From Lindgomyces ingoldianus (lineage: Eukaryota; Ascomycota; Dothideomycetes; Pleosporales; Lindgomycetaceae), in contig NW_022985188.1 in NCBI RefSeq assembly GCF_010093535.1, positions 439,686 through 503,685 on the forward strand: 64,000 nucleotides of DNA, in the 5' to 3' direction. This document shows, one piece after another, positions 1 through 10,279 of the stretch; within the stretch, counting starts at the first letter, position 1, and each line of letters begins with the position of its first letter. The notes beneath the pieces were generated by a model. That model was given only the letters and a program-made list of their open reading frames with translations. It searched no databases and was not told the origin of the DNA. The position numbers and the translations under genes are program-made.

Positions 1-1
1 G

Positions 2-967
2 AAGATAATCGCACTCTTCGGCGATAATCATCAACACTCAAAGATTATATGCGCTAATCTCACGCGACGCTCCATTGAACGATTTGCCGAACTGTTGCAG
101 GAAGCTTCCCAGGAAAGCAAAGACGAGCTATGCCAGCAGACGATCTCTGACTTTGAGCAAACTTTTGGCTCTTGTCATGCGTCCACTATTCTCCTCACAA
201 AGCTTATCGCCGACCTTTACGCGCACCAGGACAAGCTAGACAAGGCAGAGCAGATGTACTATAGAGCACTAGAGTGCTCTGAGGACGTCCCCATACCCTC
301 TCCGGAAGACACGATTTGTCGTGACCTTCTTTCTAGCTTAGGTCAAATTTACCTTCGCCAAGGTAAATGGGACGATGCTGAAAGGGTGTTTAATCAGACG
401 CTAGAGCAACACGAACAAGCTCCGGACCAAGGGTCCACCCCCCCCATAGGTGCTATCAGCGGCCTATACCAGGTCTATCTCCACCATTTCATGACTTTGC
501 GACAAGAGCGGACTCCGCGACAAATCAGTCTGAACTATAAAATACAAGCTAGGGATATGATTACTTCCCTCTCCAACCTCTGCGAGAAGTTCAACGCGGT
601 TTGGCCGTCCTTCCTTAGTCTTCTTGGCCGAGTGTTGATATGGACTGGGAAGGAGGACGACGCAGTTATCGCATTCCAGCATCAATTTCGTGTTGCTGAG
701 TCAAATCTAGAACAGGGTGGAACCGTCTGCGATGGCTGCAACAGGCCGCTCCATGCAGGTATGCAACGATTTGTGTGTAAGGCTTGCATTGATGTCGATC
801 TCTGCGGCGTCTGTTATGAAGAGTATGAAATCGATGGACGAGTGTCTCGGGAAACGGCTGAGAACTGCCAGGCGCACCCATTCCTTGCCGTACCTAGAAG
901 AGGGTATGATACTTCGGATTTTCCGTTGTCGCAGTGGCTGACAACTATCTCAACTCGAGAAAACTAG
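2..967 (+). CDS. C-terminal part of a TPR-repeat protein ending in a ZZ zinc finger (5' partial)
   Basis: The reading frame is open from base 2 with no start in the window, so this is the 3' end of a longer gene (about 321 residues visible). At least three helix-turn-helix repeats of TPR type can be seen, for example the stretch ADLYAHQDKLDKAEQMYY near bases 210-265 and GQIYLRQGKWDDAERVF near 340-390. Near the C-terminus the cysteine pairs CDGC, CKAC and CGVC followed by a histidine (about bases 727-888) form a ZZ-type zinc finger, a protein-interaction module. In fungi, TPR plus ZZ tails occur on large multidomain proteins, including NLR-like proteins, but the deciding N-terminal domains lie outside the window, so the role is unknown. 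Stop is TAG at 965-967. No intron is needed in the visible part. Confidence 0.75.
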   Translation, partial: KIIALFGDNHQHSKIICANLTRRSIERFAELLQEASQESKDELCQQTISDFEQTFGSCHASTILLTKLIADLYAHQDKLDKAEQMYYRALECSEDVPIPSPEDTICRDLLSSLGQIYLRQGKWDDAERVFNQTLEQHEQAPDQGSTPPIGAISGLYQVYLHHFMTLRQERTPRQISLNYKIQARDMITSLSNLCEKFNAVWPSFLSLLGRVLIWTGKEDDAVIAFQHQFRVAESNLEQGGTVCDGCNRPLHAGMQRFVCKACIDVDLCGVCYEEYEIDGRVSRETAENCQAHPFLAVPRRGYDTSDFPLSQWLTTISTREN

Positions 968-1639
968 GGGAAGATAACCTCTTCGGATTAGCTTTTCTTA
1001 TCCTGGCGCTGGGCCTCTGACTTTCTTTCTTCCCTTTTTCTTTGGTATCTCATTAGCAATTAGGACTAACAGAGACTACTTTGAGAAGATAGAAATAACG
1101 TACTAAAGTCCTAATTAATAGCTGCTCTTACATATGTCTAGGCTAGTGATTGTGGCTGAAGAGAGTAGGGAAGTAGAATAGTCATGCGTAATGAACTCCC
1201 CTGTATTGAGATATATTGATGTAGTATTTGCAAAAGCGGTCGAACGGAGCATCCAAATTTAGAGCGTTAAGCGCTGAGGAACAGTGATTGGTCGAGAGGA
1301 CTGCAAGAAGGCCCTTGCACGATAGGGGGCGAAAGAACAACAGCGTGCTGAAAGGGTGAAGGAGGTTTTGCAAAGTACTGTAATACATTCTAACTATTCA
1401 TACACTTCAAACTAAAACAGCCGCCACCTAGTATACAAAGGAAACCTGTTATAGGTCGGAATCTATCTAATACTTCAGCGAAGTTATGCTTTATCGATGA
1501 CGCGGCCATTTATGACCTGCGTAAATGACAGTACCTGATCTGATCTGATTCGATCGTTTACCTACTCAAACAAAAGAAAATCCTGCTAGGCGTTGTAGCA
1601 TTATCGTGTCGTGGCAGATAAATGAAATATGCAGGGATA
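968..1639. other. Intergenic, no gene seen
   Basis: Region between two convergent genes. Short open frames here have no recognisable domain and no coding character. It holds the 3' flanks of both neighbours. Confidence 0.6.
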
Positions 1640-3588
1640 TTACAGAGCCGCGATCTTTGGGAGCGGCTTGTTCTTCAGTTCGTCGAACGTCATCCTCCTC
1701 TTTTCTGGTTTTCCAGCAGTCATGTTTTCACCAGCTTTCAGAATCACTGGATCTTGAGGCAATCTACTGACAACGGTAGTTGACCTGCCAACATTGGCTG
1801 CTCCGGTTGGCATGTCAGAATGACGCAGAGGGCTCGCAGACCTGGTTTTGCGGAAGGGCAGACCCCCTGAAAAACTTAACCTTAGATCCAACTCTCTCTC
1901 GAGCTCTTTTCCAATGCTGACTTCAGTGCCATCGGGGCTGCTATCTGGACTGAACTTGCTCAGCAGGTCTGCAGACGAAGACCTGATGATCTTTGAAGGT
2001 TGACCTTCGATGGTCTCCTCCTGACCTTGGAGTCGCGGTTTCCAGCCTTTCGCTTTCCGACCATACTGAGCGTCCGGTGTTGCATCCGGCGCGCTAGCGC
2101 GTCGTACATGGTTGGACCTGTGGTGTTTCTTTGAACGTGTTCCAGGAACTGGAGTACCGTTCAGAATTGCATATGCTATCGCGTTCGCAGTAGCTCTATC
2201 ATGCGTGCTCGTAGTTCCGGATGCAGGACTGCCTCGACCCTCATCAGGTCCTGTGGAACCACTCCTTGAGCTCCAAGCTACACTACCTGATGGTGTGGCA
2301 GAACTTAGACGATGAGGACGTGTGAGCGAGACTGAAGATCGAGAATAGCGGTTTCGATAGGAGAAATTATGCCCTTGCTGTGTATGAGGCAGGTGCGGAT
2401 GAGAGCGTGTTGCCGCAGACACTAAAGGAGAAGGCATGTTGGGGTGTACGGCGCGCCATGCCGACGCTGAGTATTGGGCTGGAACGGACAGCGGGACAAA
2501 TCCTGATGGTGCAATAAGTGAGCTCATACGGGGAGGAGGTGGTAGATGGTTGTATGATGCAGAAGGGTAGAATATGGGTGGAGTCTCTATTGAACTCGAG
2601 CGTCGAGGTATGAAGGCGGGAGGGAGAGGCGGAGGCTGAGCCTGGGAGGTGAAGATACTCAGACCTATGGCCCGAATTGGCGAGGGTGCATGAATCGTGG
2701 ATGGAGGGGAATTAGAGGCCAAATCTAGAGTATCAACATCCACGTTGGAGTTATTCGAAGGAGTACTCCTGTGTGTCGACACAGAGACCCGGCTCCGGAA
2801 TTTGTCAGAGATGAAGGAAGCACTACGTGTAGGAGACGGTCTCCGTGACATCGCCGGTGTACGTTGGTGCTTTTTTGGTGGTCGGTATCCATGCTTAAGG
2901 ACATGTGCTTCAAAGGGACGCCGCACGACAGCGAGCATGCCGAAGAGGGCACATGAAGCAACCCTATAAGCTGAGTTAGTTGGCGATGAAGTGAAGACCT
3001 CATTGCACATACAGCGCTATCATCGAAAATGCCATGCCTGTACGTCCAACAACGCACGCTGTCCCAGCTTCCCAGCCCGGAAGGCTACGACCACCAGGCA
3101 AGCAGACAGGTCGACGTGCGACGGTGATTAAATTCCAGCCAGAAGTCAAGAGCCATAGGATACATAATGTGACAGCAAGGCGGATGGCAAAATACGAAGT
3201 TTTCTTGATGATAGATGGATGACGTCTTTGGTGCTTCCATATTCTCTGCTTGAGAGAAAAGATAGTGTGGAGGAGGATATAGCCTATGGATACAAGGGAC
3301 TAGCTTAGATCAGCCAAGGTGTGTGATAGCAAGGTGCAGGGTGCTTACAGAAGCAAGCGTGAGAACCTCCGATGGGATGTTTGTAGAGTCTCCTGGGTCC
3401 GCGCTGATCAAGTAAATTGTAGTAATGAATGTAAAAAGTGAACTCCAGAGCAGCACGTTGAGACAGATAGTAATGGCAAGTAGCGTCAGTTGTCGGCGTG
3501 GAAGCTTCTTGAACTTGATGATGATGAAGGAAGCTTCAGGTTTGGATGGCTGGCTAGCTACACCACTGCTGCCGTTGGACCCAGCCAT
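1640..3588 (-). CDS. Four-pass membrane protein with a long Ser/Pro-rich cytoplasmic tail
   Basis: Three exons join cleanly: 3349-3588, 3013-3299 and 1640-2963, with two 49-base introns (3300-3348, donor GTAAGC; 2964-3012, donor GTATGT, branch CTAAC, acceptor TATAG). The product is 616 residues. The first two exons encode four hydrophobic segments (beginning LTLLAITICLNVLLW, then SIGYILLHTIF, then RLAVTLCILWLL, then MIALVASCALFGML), with about 440 residues of low-complexity, Ser/Pro/Arg-rich tail ending in a short conserved-looking acidic/basic block (RRMTFDELKNKPLPKIAAL). The four-helix plan resembles MARVEL-like fungal membrane proteins, but no family is certain. The ATG at 3588 is the first in-frame start. 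The tail suggests a phosphorylated cytoplasmic regulatory region; that is inference. Confidence 0.75.
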
Positions 3589-4652
3589 CAATTGTCGAGG
3601 CCTACAGTCACCTAGAGGTGAGCTGCGGGGATGGCAGGATAGTGCTGGTGTTGGCGAGGAAGGAAGTTGAGGTCGAAGAAGAGGCGAAGGCAGGGCTCAT
3701 CGCGAAGATGAATAGACCACCAAAGACCTTCAAGACTTTGGAATAGAGCTGCAATTGAGAGAGAGCGACGGACGTAGGTAGCTTCCGAAGCTAGGAGAGT
3801 AAAGATGGAACGATGGTCCGAATTGAGCCTGAACACCCACCTCCGACCAGCCACGTCTCAGGAACGGTGGTAACAATTGTTTAGCGATTTAACGGTACTG
3901 GATGTATTAGATGCATCCCGAGAACGTGGTCGTAGCAAAATGTGGGAAAGTAAGGAATGTTGCGTAAAAAGTGGGAGCGAGGAATGTGTGGACGTGAAGC
4001 CTCCCTCGAGAACTGGGGGCCGCTATTGCATAGCACCAAAGGAAACATGTTGATAAAGCTAGAGGGATCCGAATTCTATGTGATACACGCGCATTATTAA
4101 TGAAGAAAGAGTATTGATGAACTTAGCGGTCGCAGAAATAGCACTCTGGTACTTTGTCATAAGGCTGCGATCGAGAGAAATTGAGTGTTGGTTATGCCTC
4201 GACTATCGTTCCATCTGCAACACGTGCAAATAAAGTTACCCAGGGGTACCTGCATTGCCGCATTGTCATATCCCCTCGACAACCAATAATCCCGACAGGG
4301 CGAGCCAAGCCTCGGTAGTGTCAGCGGCTCTCCCTGTGGCATCACCAGTACCACCATTATTCCGAGACTGGAACGGGGTCTGAAGCGATGCGCACAGATG
4401 AGCCTAACTTCATCCATTTTCTTCCGGGTCTGCTGAGAGATACCTATTGGTCTCCAGAGGAAAGATCCCTGAAATGGAAGGACATTAACGGTTGTTGTAA
4501 TGCGTGAGAATGGGCATTCTGGGCCTCGTCATCGTTGATGTGCGAGCGGATCTGGGGATGGACATCCCGAAATGTCTTTGGAATTTCGGGTTCAATCTGG
4601 ACGTCGCTCTTTCAAATTGGTCTTTCGCCATCACTTAGTGGTGGCAGACTGC
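3589..4652. other. Intergenic, no gene seen
   Basis: Contains the 5' flank of the four-pass membrane protein gene and the 3' flank of the SNARE gene. A short minus-strand open frame at 3612-3854 might be transcribed leader, but nothing in it is recognisable. Confidence 0.5.
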
Positions 4653-5494
4653 TTAGAGGATGAGGAGAAGGACCAGTAGTAATATCAGAACAAATATGAG
4701 TACCCCAATACAGCAGCTCGACCACCGATCTATTGGAGCTACACATTAGTATATCCACGCAACTGATGCCACGGGTGCAATTACCTTCGTTCTTCTTGAT
4801 GACCCAACCAACCTTCTTGAGGCCAGTCTGGAGCTTTCCGCCAACCCTATCGGCCACGTTGTCGACATCATCGAGGAGTTCCCCTTGCTCTTCTAGTTCG
4901 CGGCCCATATCATCAGCTTGCTGTCGCAGGTTTCCCACGGTTTTGAAGACACCATCCAGAGCCTCATCTTGCTCGTGCATCAACTCGACTTGCCGCTCCT
5001 GCTCGAAAGCTGCATATTCATCCTGGTCGTCGAAGGAATCTGGGTCGGGCAACATGTCTCCGTTCATAGCAGCCTTCCCCTTGTTCTGGGCATCGTAGAC
5101 CGTCTGCAGGAGCTCCTTCCGCATGTTTTGAACTTCATCTCCGACTTCCTTGACTAGTCGCCTTCTACGCTCTACTTCGTCGATCTCAAGGCCGAAGCGG
5201 TACGGGTCATGCTCGACAGCCTTGACGCTCTCGATGAGATCTTCGAGATCCTGGCTGAGCTCTTGGAGCGTCTGTTCGAGCTCGCTGCGGGCTTCTCGAA
5301 GCTCGGGAGAACTGGCAGACGAGGCCGAGGACCGGATTCGCAGGTACGACGCAAACAGGGGCCGGGTGGTGTTGAGCGCAGAGAGAACGTCTCTGGGGAC
5401 ATTTGTCAGTGCTAGGCGCCCGGATACCGGAAGGGGAGCTCTCTCACGCTTGAACTTGCAAGAAGGGGTCGTCATCGTTCGATGTGGACATCAT
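4653..5494 (-). CDS. TLG1: Tlg1/syntaxin-6-type Qc-SNARE
   Basis: Three exons (5448-5494, 4785-5392, 4653-4729) separated by two 55-base introns (5393-5447, donor GTGAGA, acceptor CCCCAG; 4730-4784, donor GTAATT, branch ACTAAT) give a 243-residue protein. It begins with the family signature DDPFLQVQADVL, then the N-terminal three-helix region with the typical EHDPYRFGLE segment, then the SNARE coiled coil at about residues 150-214 with the zero-layer glutamine near residue 185 (RELEEQGELLD), and a C-terminal hydrophobic anchor (SCCIGVLIFVLILLLVLL). Both the signature start and the anchor appear only after splicing, which supports the exon choice. The family acts as a t-SNARE in endosome-to-Golgi and TGN fusion. 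It is divergent from the methyltransferase gene at 5768-7933. Confidence 0.93.
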
Positions 5495-5767
5495 TTTGGG
5501 CGAGATGACACGGAGCCGCCCTGAAATTAAAGATGATGGGGCAGCCGCTGGGTAAAAGGGTTGCGGGTCACGGAGTTTGGTAGATGTTCAACCACGATTA
5601 TGCCGAAGCCTGCACGTGACTCGCACAGACCTCCCAAATTTACCTGGAGTCTAAATGGAAATTTTGGTCACCTCCATCAAAACACCGCATATCTGACCAG
5701 CCATTGGATTTACCGATTTCGGGAACCAGGTCAACTGCACTCATCGATATATGGTAATCTGGGCTCC

Positions 5768-7933
5768 ATGGGTCCGGAATCCCCTCTTCCTTTTCCAGCT
5801 GAATTCGGTAGCGTTGATGAATATGTGAACTCACTTCTAGAATTCACGACATCGTCATGGCTCTTACAGACTCTTTGTGGAGGGGTTCACATCCTGGATT
5901 TCTACACGAGAACGCCGGATCTCTATGCCGCCATACTCCCTAAGTCATGGAGAACATGGTTCAAAGCACGGGATATAATGGATATCCTGGACCTATTAAT
6001 GAGAGAGGATCTAAGCCAGTTTGACGCTGGTAAGGAGCAAAGCTACCATTCAACATGGCGCGGAGGCGTGACTCCTCCAGACGATCTACTGCAATATCTG
6101 AAGGACGTGCGCAAGCACCTCTTGGGAAGGTCCTTTCTTCCCTCGTCCAGCCAGAGCAAAATAGCTCGTCACATTGCCGTTGGTATGAAGGTCAAGAAAG
6201 TCCACGAAGTCGACAACTTTGCTCGCTATGTTGACCAACTGACTTCAGAAGTAGCAGCAGCTAGGAACAAAGAGATCACACATCTGATTGATTTCGGCTC
6301 TGGGCAAAATTATCTGGGGCGAGCTCTTGCAGCGCCGCCTTACTCGAAACATGTTATTGCCGTGGAAAGCAAATCACACAACATTGAAGGCGCAAAGAAT
6401 ATGGACGTTCTCGCAAAGCTGGTTCCAAAACCATTGGTGATGAGGAATAAGAAAGAGTACCGCGCAAGACTGAAGAAGCAGAAGAAAGCTGCAAAATCGG
6501 AGCCGAACGAATCTGGGCCATCCCCAATACCTGATCATCAGAGACTCGAATCAGGGGGCAATTTATGCAACTTAGATGGCCGCAAACAGACGTCAGCAGG
6601 GGAGGCTGTTCACCTGGGTCTGAAAAACGTCCCCTGTGAGTCAATTGGATGTAAGCCATTTCCAGGGCCAAAGCCGACAGGATTACCACTCCCCAAACCT
6701 AGTTTAGAAATCGTCACGCCAGAGAATAGACCAACGAAAGATGACCAAACTCTGGAAAATTCCGAAGCCAGCCAAATCAGGACAGCCACAACTACGCTCC
6801 AAGTCTACACCGACGGCCATGGAAGTGTCCAGTACGTCGAACACCGTATCAGAGATGGTGATCTCGGAGCCGTTATTTCACAGATTCTCGATAGCTCCCA
6901 GATTGAGGACAACAGCGTAAAAGCAATATCTAACGACGTTGAAGAGGCTTCTAATCTCAACACCATGCTAAAACTTGCTGAACCAAACCTTATGGTGATT
7001 TCTCTCCATTCCTGCGGCAATCTTGTTCATCACGGTTTGCGGTCGCTTCTTCTAAACCCTTCCATATCTGCCGTGGCGATGGTGGGGTGCTGTTATAATC
7101 TTGTGACTGAGCGACTTGGTCCTCCAACGTACAAGCTTCCGACCTTAAGACCAAACCATCCTCGTCTTTTTTCTACAGCCAATGCTTTTGATCCCCACGG
7201 GTTTCCAATGTCAGAGCGATTAGCAACCTACCCGTTACCGCGCACTCCAATGTTCTACGCGGACGGTGTCGACACCTCACCTGAGAGCTCCAAAGGAATC
7301 CGTCTTAACATCACAGCACGGATGATGGCTGTGCAAGCACCACAAAATTGGGGCCCTACCGATAGCGAACTCTTCTTCACTCGGCACTTCTATCGTGCGC
7401 TCCTTCAACGTATTTTCCTCGACCGAGGTGTCGTTTCCGCACCCGTGGATCCGGAAGACATTGTTGGCGGCACCGTCTCCGCCTCTGGACACACCAGCAA
7501 GGTAACCTGGACACCTCCCAATGGCCGAGGACCAGGCCTTAGCTCTAACGGGTCTACTACACCCCTCACTATCGGCACACTGCGCAAATTTGCTTACAGT
7601 GATTTCGTCTCTTATGTGCGGGCCGCCATTGAAAAACTTACGACTCCTAATTCATTCTGTGAGATTGATCCAGAGTTTATTGCGGAAAAGATGGAGGGCT
7701 TGACGGACGACGATATTAAAGGGTACGAACAGAAGTACAAGGAAAAGAGAAAGGAGTTGAGTGTGATGTGGAGTTTGATGGCTTTTAGTGCTGGGGTGGT
7801 TGAAGCGGTGATTATTACAGATCGATTGCTATGGCTTAAAGAGCAAAAGGAAGTGGAAGAAGCGTGGGTCGAACCGGTTTTTGAGTATAGCCAGAGCCCA
7901 AGGAATCTTGTTGTCGTGGGGATTAAGAAGTAA
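5768..7933 (+). CDS. METTL25-like SAM-dependent methyltransferase-domain protein
   Basis: Single-exon gene. From the ATG at 5768 the product is 721 residues; an earlier in-frame ATG at 5600 would add 56 residues of doubtful character, and family members usually start shortly before the FPAEF.SVDEYV segment, so 5768 is preferred. The SAM-binding motif DFGSGQNYLGR lies near base 6290; a basic, low-complexity insert follows, then the typical SLHSCGNLVHHGLRSL block and the cysteine motif VGCCYNLVTE near base 7081. This order is that of the METTL25/RRNAD1 family (Methyltransf_32). Animal and yeast relatives have been linked to ribosome modification; the substrate in this fungus is not shown. It converges on the gene at 8028-8837 with 94 bases between stops. 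Confidence 0.85.
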   Translation: MGPESPLPFPAEFGSVDEYVNSLLEFTTSSWLLQTLCGGVHILDFYTRTPDLYAAILPKSWRTWFKARDIMDILDLLMREDLSQFDAGKEQSYHSTWRGGVTPPDDLLQYLKDVRKHLLGRSFLPSSSQSKIARHIAVGMKVKKVHEVDNFARYVDQLTSEVAAARNKEITHLIDFGSGQNYLGRALAAPPYSKHVIAVESKSHNIEGAKNMDVLAKLVPKPLVMRNKKEYRARLKKQKKAAKSEPNESGPSPIPDHQRLESGGNLCNLDGRKQTSAGEAVHLGLKNVPCESIGCKPFPGPKPTGLPLPKPSLEIVTPENRPTKDDQTLENSEASQIRTATTTLQVYTDGHGSVQYVEHRIRDGDLGAVISQILDSSQIEDNSVKAISNDVEEASNLNTMLKLAEPNLMVISLHSCGNLVHHGLRSLLLNPSISAVAMVGCCYNLVTERLGPPTYKLPTLRPNHPRLFSTANAFDPHGFPMSERLATYPLPRTPMFYADGVDTSPESSKGIRLNITARMMAVQAPQNWGPTDSELFFTRHFYRALLQRIFLDRGVVSAPVDPEDIVGGTVSASGHTSKVTWTPPNGRGPGLSSNGSTTPLTIGTLRKFAYSDFVSYVRAAIEKLTTPNSFCEIDPEFIAEKMEGLTDDDIKGYEQKYKEKRKELSVMWSLMAFSAGVVEAVIITDRLLWLKEQKEVEEAWVEPVFEYSQSPRNLVVVGIKK

Positions 7934-8027
7934 CACGCAGACACGGACCACATTTCCTTTGCTGCGCTTCTCGCAACTAGAATGCTTTTCTTTGAGGATC
8001 GCATGCAGTACTTTCGATACTCCTGAA

Positions 8028-8837
8028 TTACCACTGCGCAATCCCAGTATATCCATATTCAAAATCGAGAACCACAAGCCGACCTACTAGAAACGCACCC
8101 CCAAGAACAACTTCCCTTCCTCTTCTTCCATTTCCAGCTTCACCATCTTCGCTCCGCACCAACAAAACGCACTTCTCACTACCGTCGGGGGCCTGCAATG
8201 CGTACCTGTAGGCTCCAACCTGTATTTCATCTCCGCCAAAGTCAATCACGATGACCGGGCACTTTGGTCGAACGTCACAGTCAACAACGTATTCATACAT
8301 TTTTTTGTCTGAATGGTATACTTTGTAGGCTCGAGTAGCGGAAACTAGGGTTTCGTGTATTGACCTGGGGACCGTGATATAGGGTGTTGAGGGATCGATT
8401 CGTGCGGTATACGCTCTAAGCTTAGCCTTCTCAAATACTTTTCCGTTGCTGCTGATGGAAAGACTGGATATGGGGAGAGACACCCCTGCCCTCTGCGTCT
8501 GGAACCAGAATACGGACGTGAGGTCGGAAGGAGATGGTAGTGCGGCGAAGGTTAGGGAACCAGGAGTAAAGGGGGACTGGGATATGCGCATAGCTGCCAG
8601 TCTTGGACAATGTGGCTGGGAGAGGGTTGAGAGGGTGTTGAGTTTGAGGAGGATGGGGTGCGAGGAGTTCTCAGGGGAAGGGATGTAGTAGTGGTTATTG
8701 CGACCGGTGGTAATGGGCAAATGAGGCGTTTGTTTCTGCTTCTCTAAGTTGGAGGTCATCATTGGGACCTGCACGGGAGACGTAGACGCGTAAGTAGTAG
8801 TGAGGAGGGAGAAGCCGACAAGGAGCAGCCGAAGCAT
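8028..8837 (-). CDS. Secreted pepsin-fold protein lacking the catalytic DTG (probable pseudoprotease)
   Basis: Uninterrupted 269-residue protein. An N-terminal hydrophobic signal peptide (MLRLLLVGFSLLTTTYAS) indicates secretion. The second half follows the plan of the C-terminal lobe of family A1 aspartic proteases: a DPSTPYITVPRSI segment at the place of the second active-site loop, the CPVIVIDFGG and YRYAL strands, and the closing GGAFLVGRLVVLDFEYGYTGIAQ, which matches the usual 'G.FL...VVFD....IGIA' end. The catalytic D-T/S-G is replaced by D-P-S, and the N-terminal lobe with the first Asp is very short or absent, so proteolysis is not expected. Full-length pepsins are 350-400 residues. 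The function is unknown; possibly a secreted binding protein or a shrunken, neutrally evolving copy. Confidence 0.65.
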   Translation of the reverse strand: MLRLLLVGFSLLTTTYASTSPVQVPMMTSNLEKQKQTPHLPITTGRNNHYYIPSPENSSHPILLKLNTLSTLSQPHCPRLAAMRISQSPFTPGSLTFAALPSPSDLTSVFWFQTQRAGVSLPISSLSISSNGKVFEKAKLRAYTARIDPSTPYITVPRSIHETLVSATRAYKVYHSDKKMYEYVVDCDVRPKCPVIVIDFGGDEIQVGAYRYALQAPDGSEKCVLLVRSEDGEAGNGRRGREVVLGGAFLVGRLVVLDFEYGYTGIAQW

Positions 8838-10279
8838 CTTGGCTACGAGATGCCGTGCTTCAATATCTGGAGATTAAGTGATAGGGGTATATCAAGAGCT
8901 GAGGATAGAGAAATCTGACTTAGACACGGTGAGCCTATATTAAAAACCATGCCCACGTGGCCTTTGTGGCATCGTTGAGGTGATTGTGAACGAATCATTG
9001 GCTAGAGCAGTTATTTGCTGTTTCTTTGGGACGTAATGACCGACGCGTCCCATAGAATGCTGTTCAACCTTGGATGATGATCGAGGCGTTTCTAGAGCGT
9101 CCAAAGGAGGGGCCGAAGTGTCGGATAGGAGAATTGGAGACAGAAAACTTAAAGCAAGTTAAGCAGTGTCTGAGGTCAACAATCGAGTATTGTTCGTATT
9201 GCTTGATGGAATGAGCCCCCATCTGGAGACAATGATGCTGGTCAAAGTGGCACACAGTAAAAGGGCACACTGAGTGGCATTGTTCAAATCGGGGGAGATA
9301 GCGCCGAACTTTTGTGAGACCGGACCTTCGATTATTTTGTCTATTTTTGCTTCCATGTTCCTCTGGCCCAACATTGCAGTAGTTTTCAGCAGACATCTCA
9401 TTAGTGTTCAGCCCGAAAGATGCTATTTCAGTCCTTATTTTGGGAAGGAGTGGCATGTTCTAGTAAGTGCAGCGGTCGTGTCTCCAGCCAAATATCAGCC
9501 ATCTCCAATCTCTGCGCCTGTAGTGAGCGGCGAGAGCAACCACAAGGAGTACAAATACCTCCCCTATTTCGGGTATGCACCTCCCAAGTAGTGCTGTTCG
9601 GTAATATGAAGTGCATTAGTACTGAAAGTATACGTCACTATTAGTTCCGATCATGACTTGGTTCATCAGCGCCTCAAAAAGCGACACTGAAAGGTTAAAC
9701 ATCTAATCTAACATTCCCTTCAGGGATCAGATTTCTGTTGTGTTCGACTCTACCACCACGCCTCATTGGAATCTCCGCTCGGTCCCGAAAGATATATGTG
9801 CTAATCCAGCGACCTACACAACGAGGCTGTGTCGACGCCGGAAAGCAGAAGGAGTAGTCAAAGCTTCCATGACCGATTCCTGAATTCTCCAATAGTTGGA
9901 AGTCTGCCCCTTTCCAAGCCTGAGAGGAATCCCCAACCGCCCTTCACAATTCCCCTATGCGCGCTTGGCGGCTTGGCTTCTCACTTCCGCTCCGCTTCGC
10001 TGAGAGACGCCAACGCACATCTTCTTGGCAACATGATAACACCAGACATGTGAGAGAATTGGCATTTCTTGCCTGCTCCACTTAAGGGGGCAGTGCGAAA
10101 CTAAGAAATTTAGACTCGGGAGTGCAACTCTCTCATATACCAGGAGGCTCTGATCCTGCTTTCTATGCTCAATGTCGCTGTTTGAACCTTTCGCTCTATC
10201 TTTACCAGTCACTCGTTGAAACATATCTTCCATTTTTTACTTCTTTATTTTAATATCTTTTACTTTCGGGATCCTCGCC
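8838..10279. other. Long intergenic region, no gene seen
   Basis: Lies between the divergently placed pepsin-fold gene and the GH72 gene and holds both promoters. Open frames at 9064-9616 and 9695-10233 overlap on both strands and encode nothing recognisable. Confidence 0.5.

Noticed and set aside
3612..3854. 80-codon minus-strand frame as a first exon of the four-pass membrane protein
   Set aside because: No donor/acceptor pair keeps the frame and the ATG at 3588 already precedes the first helix suitably.
5600..5767. Earlier ATG for the METTL25-like gene
   Set aside because: The added residues do not look like the family N-terminus; kept only as an alternative.
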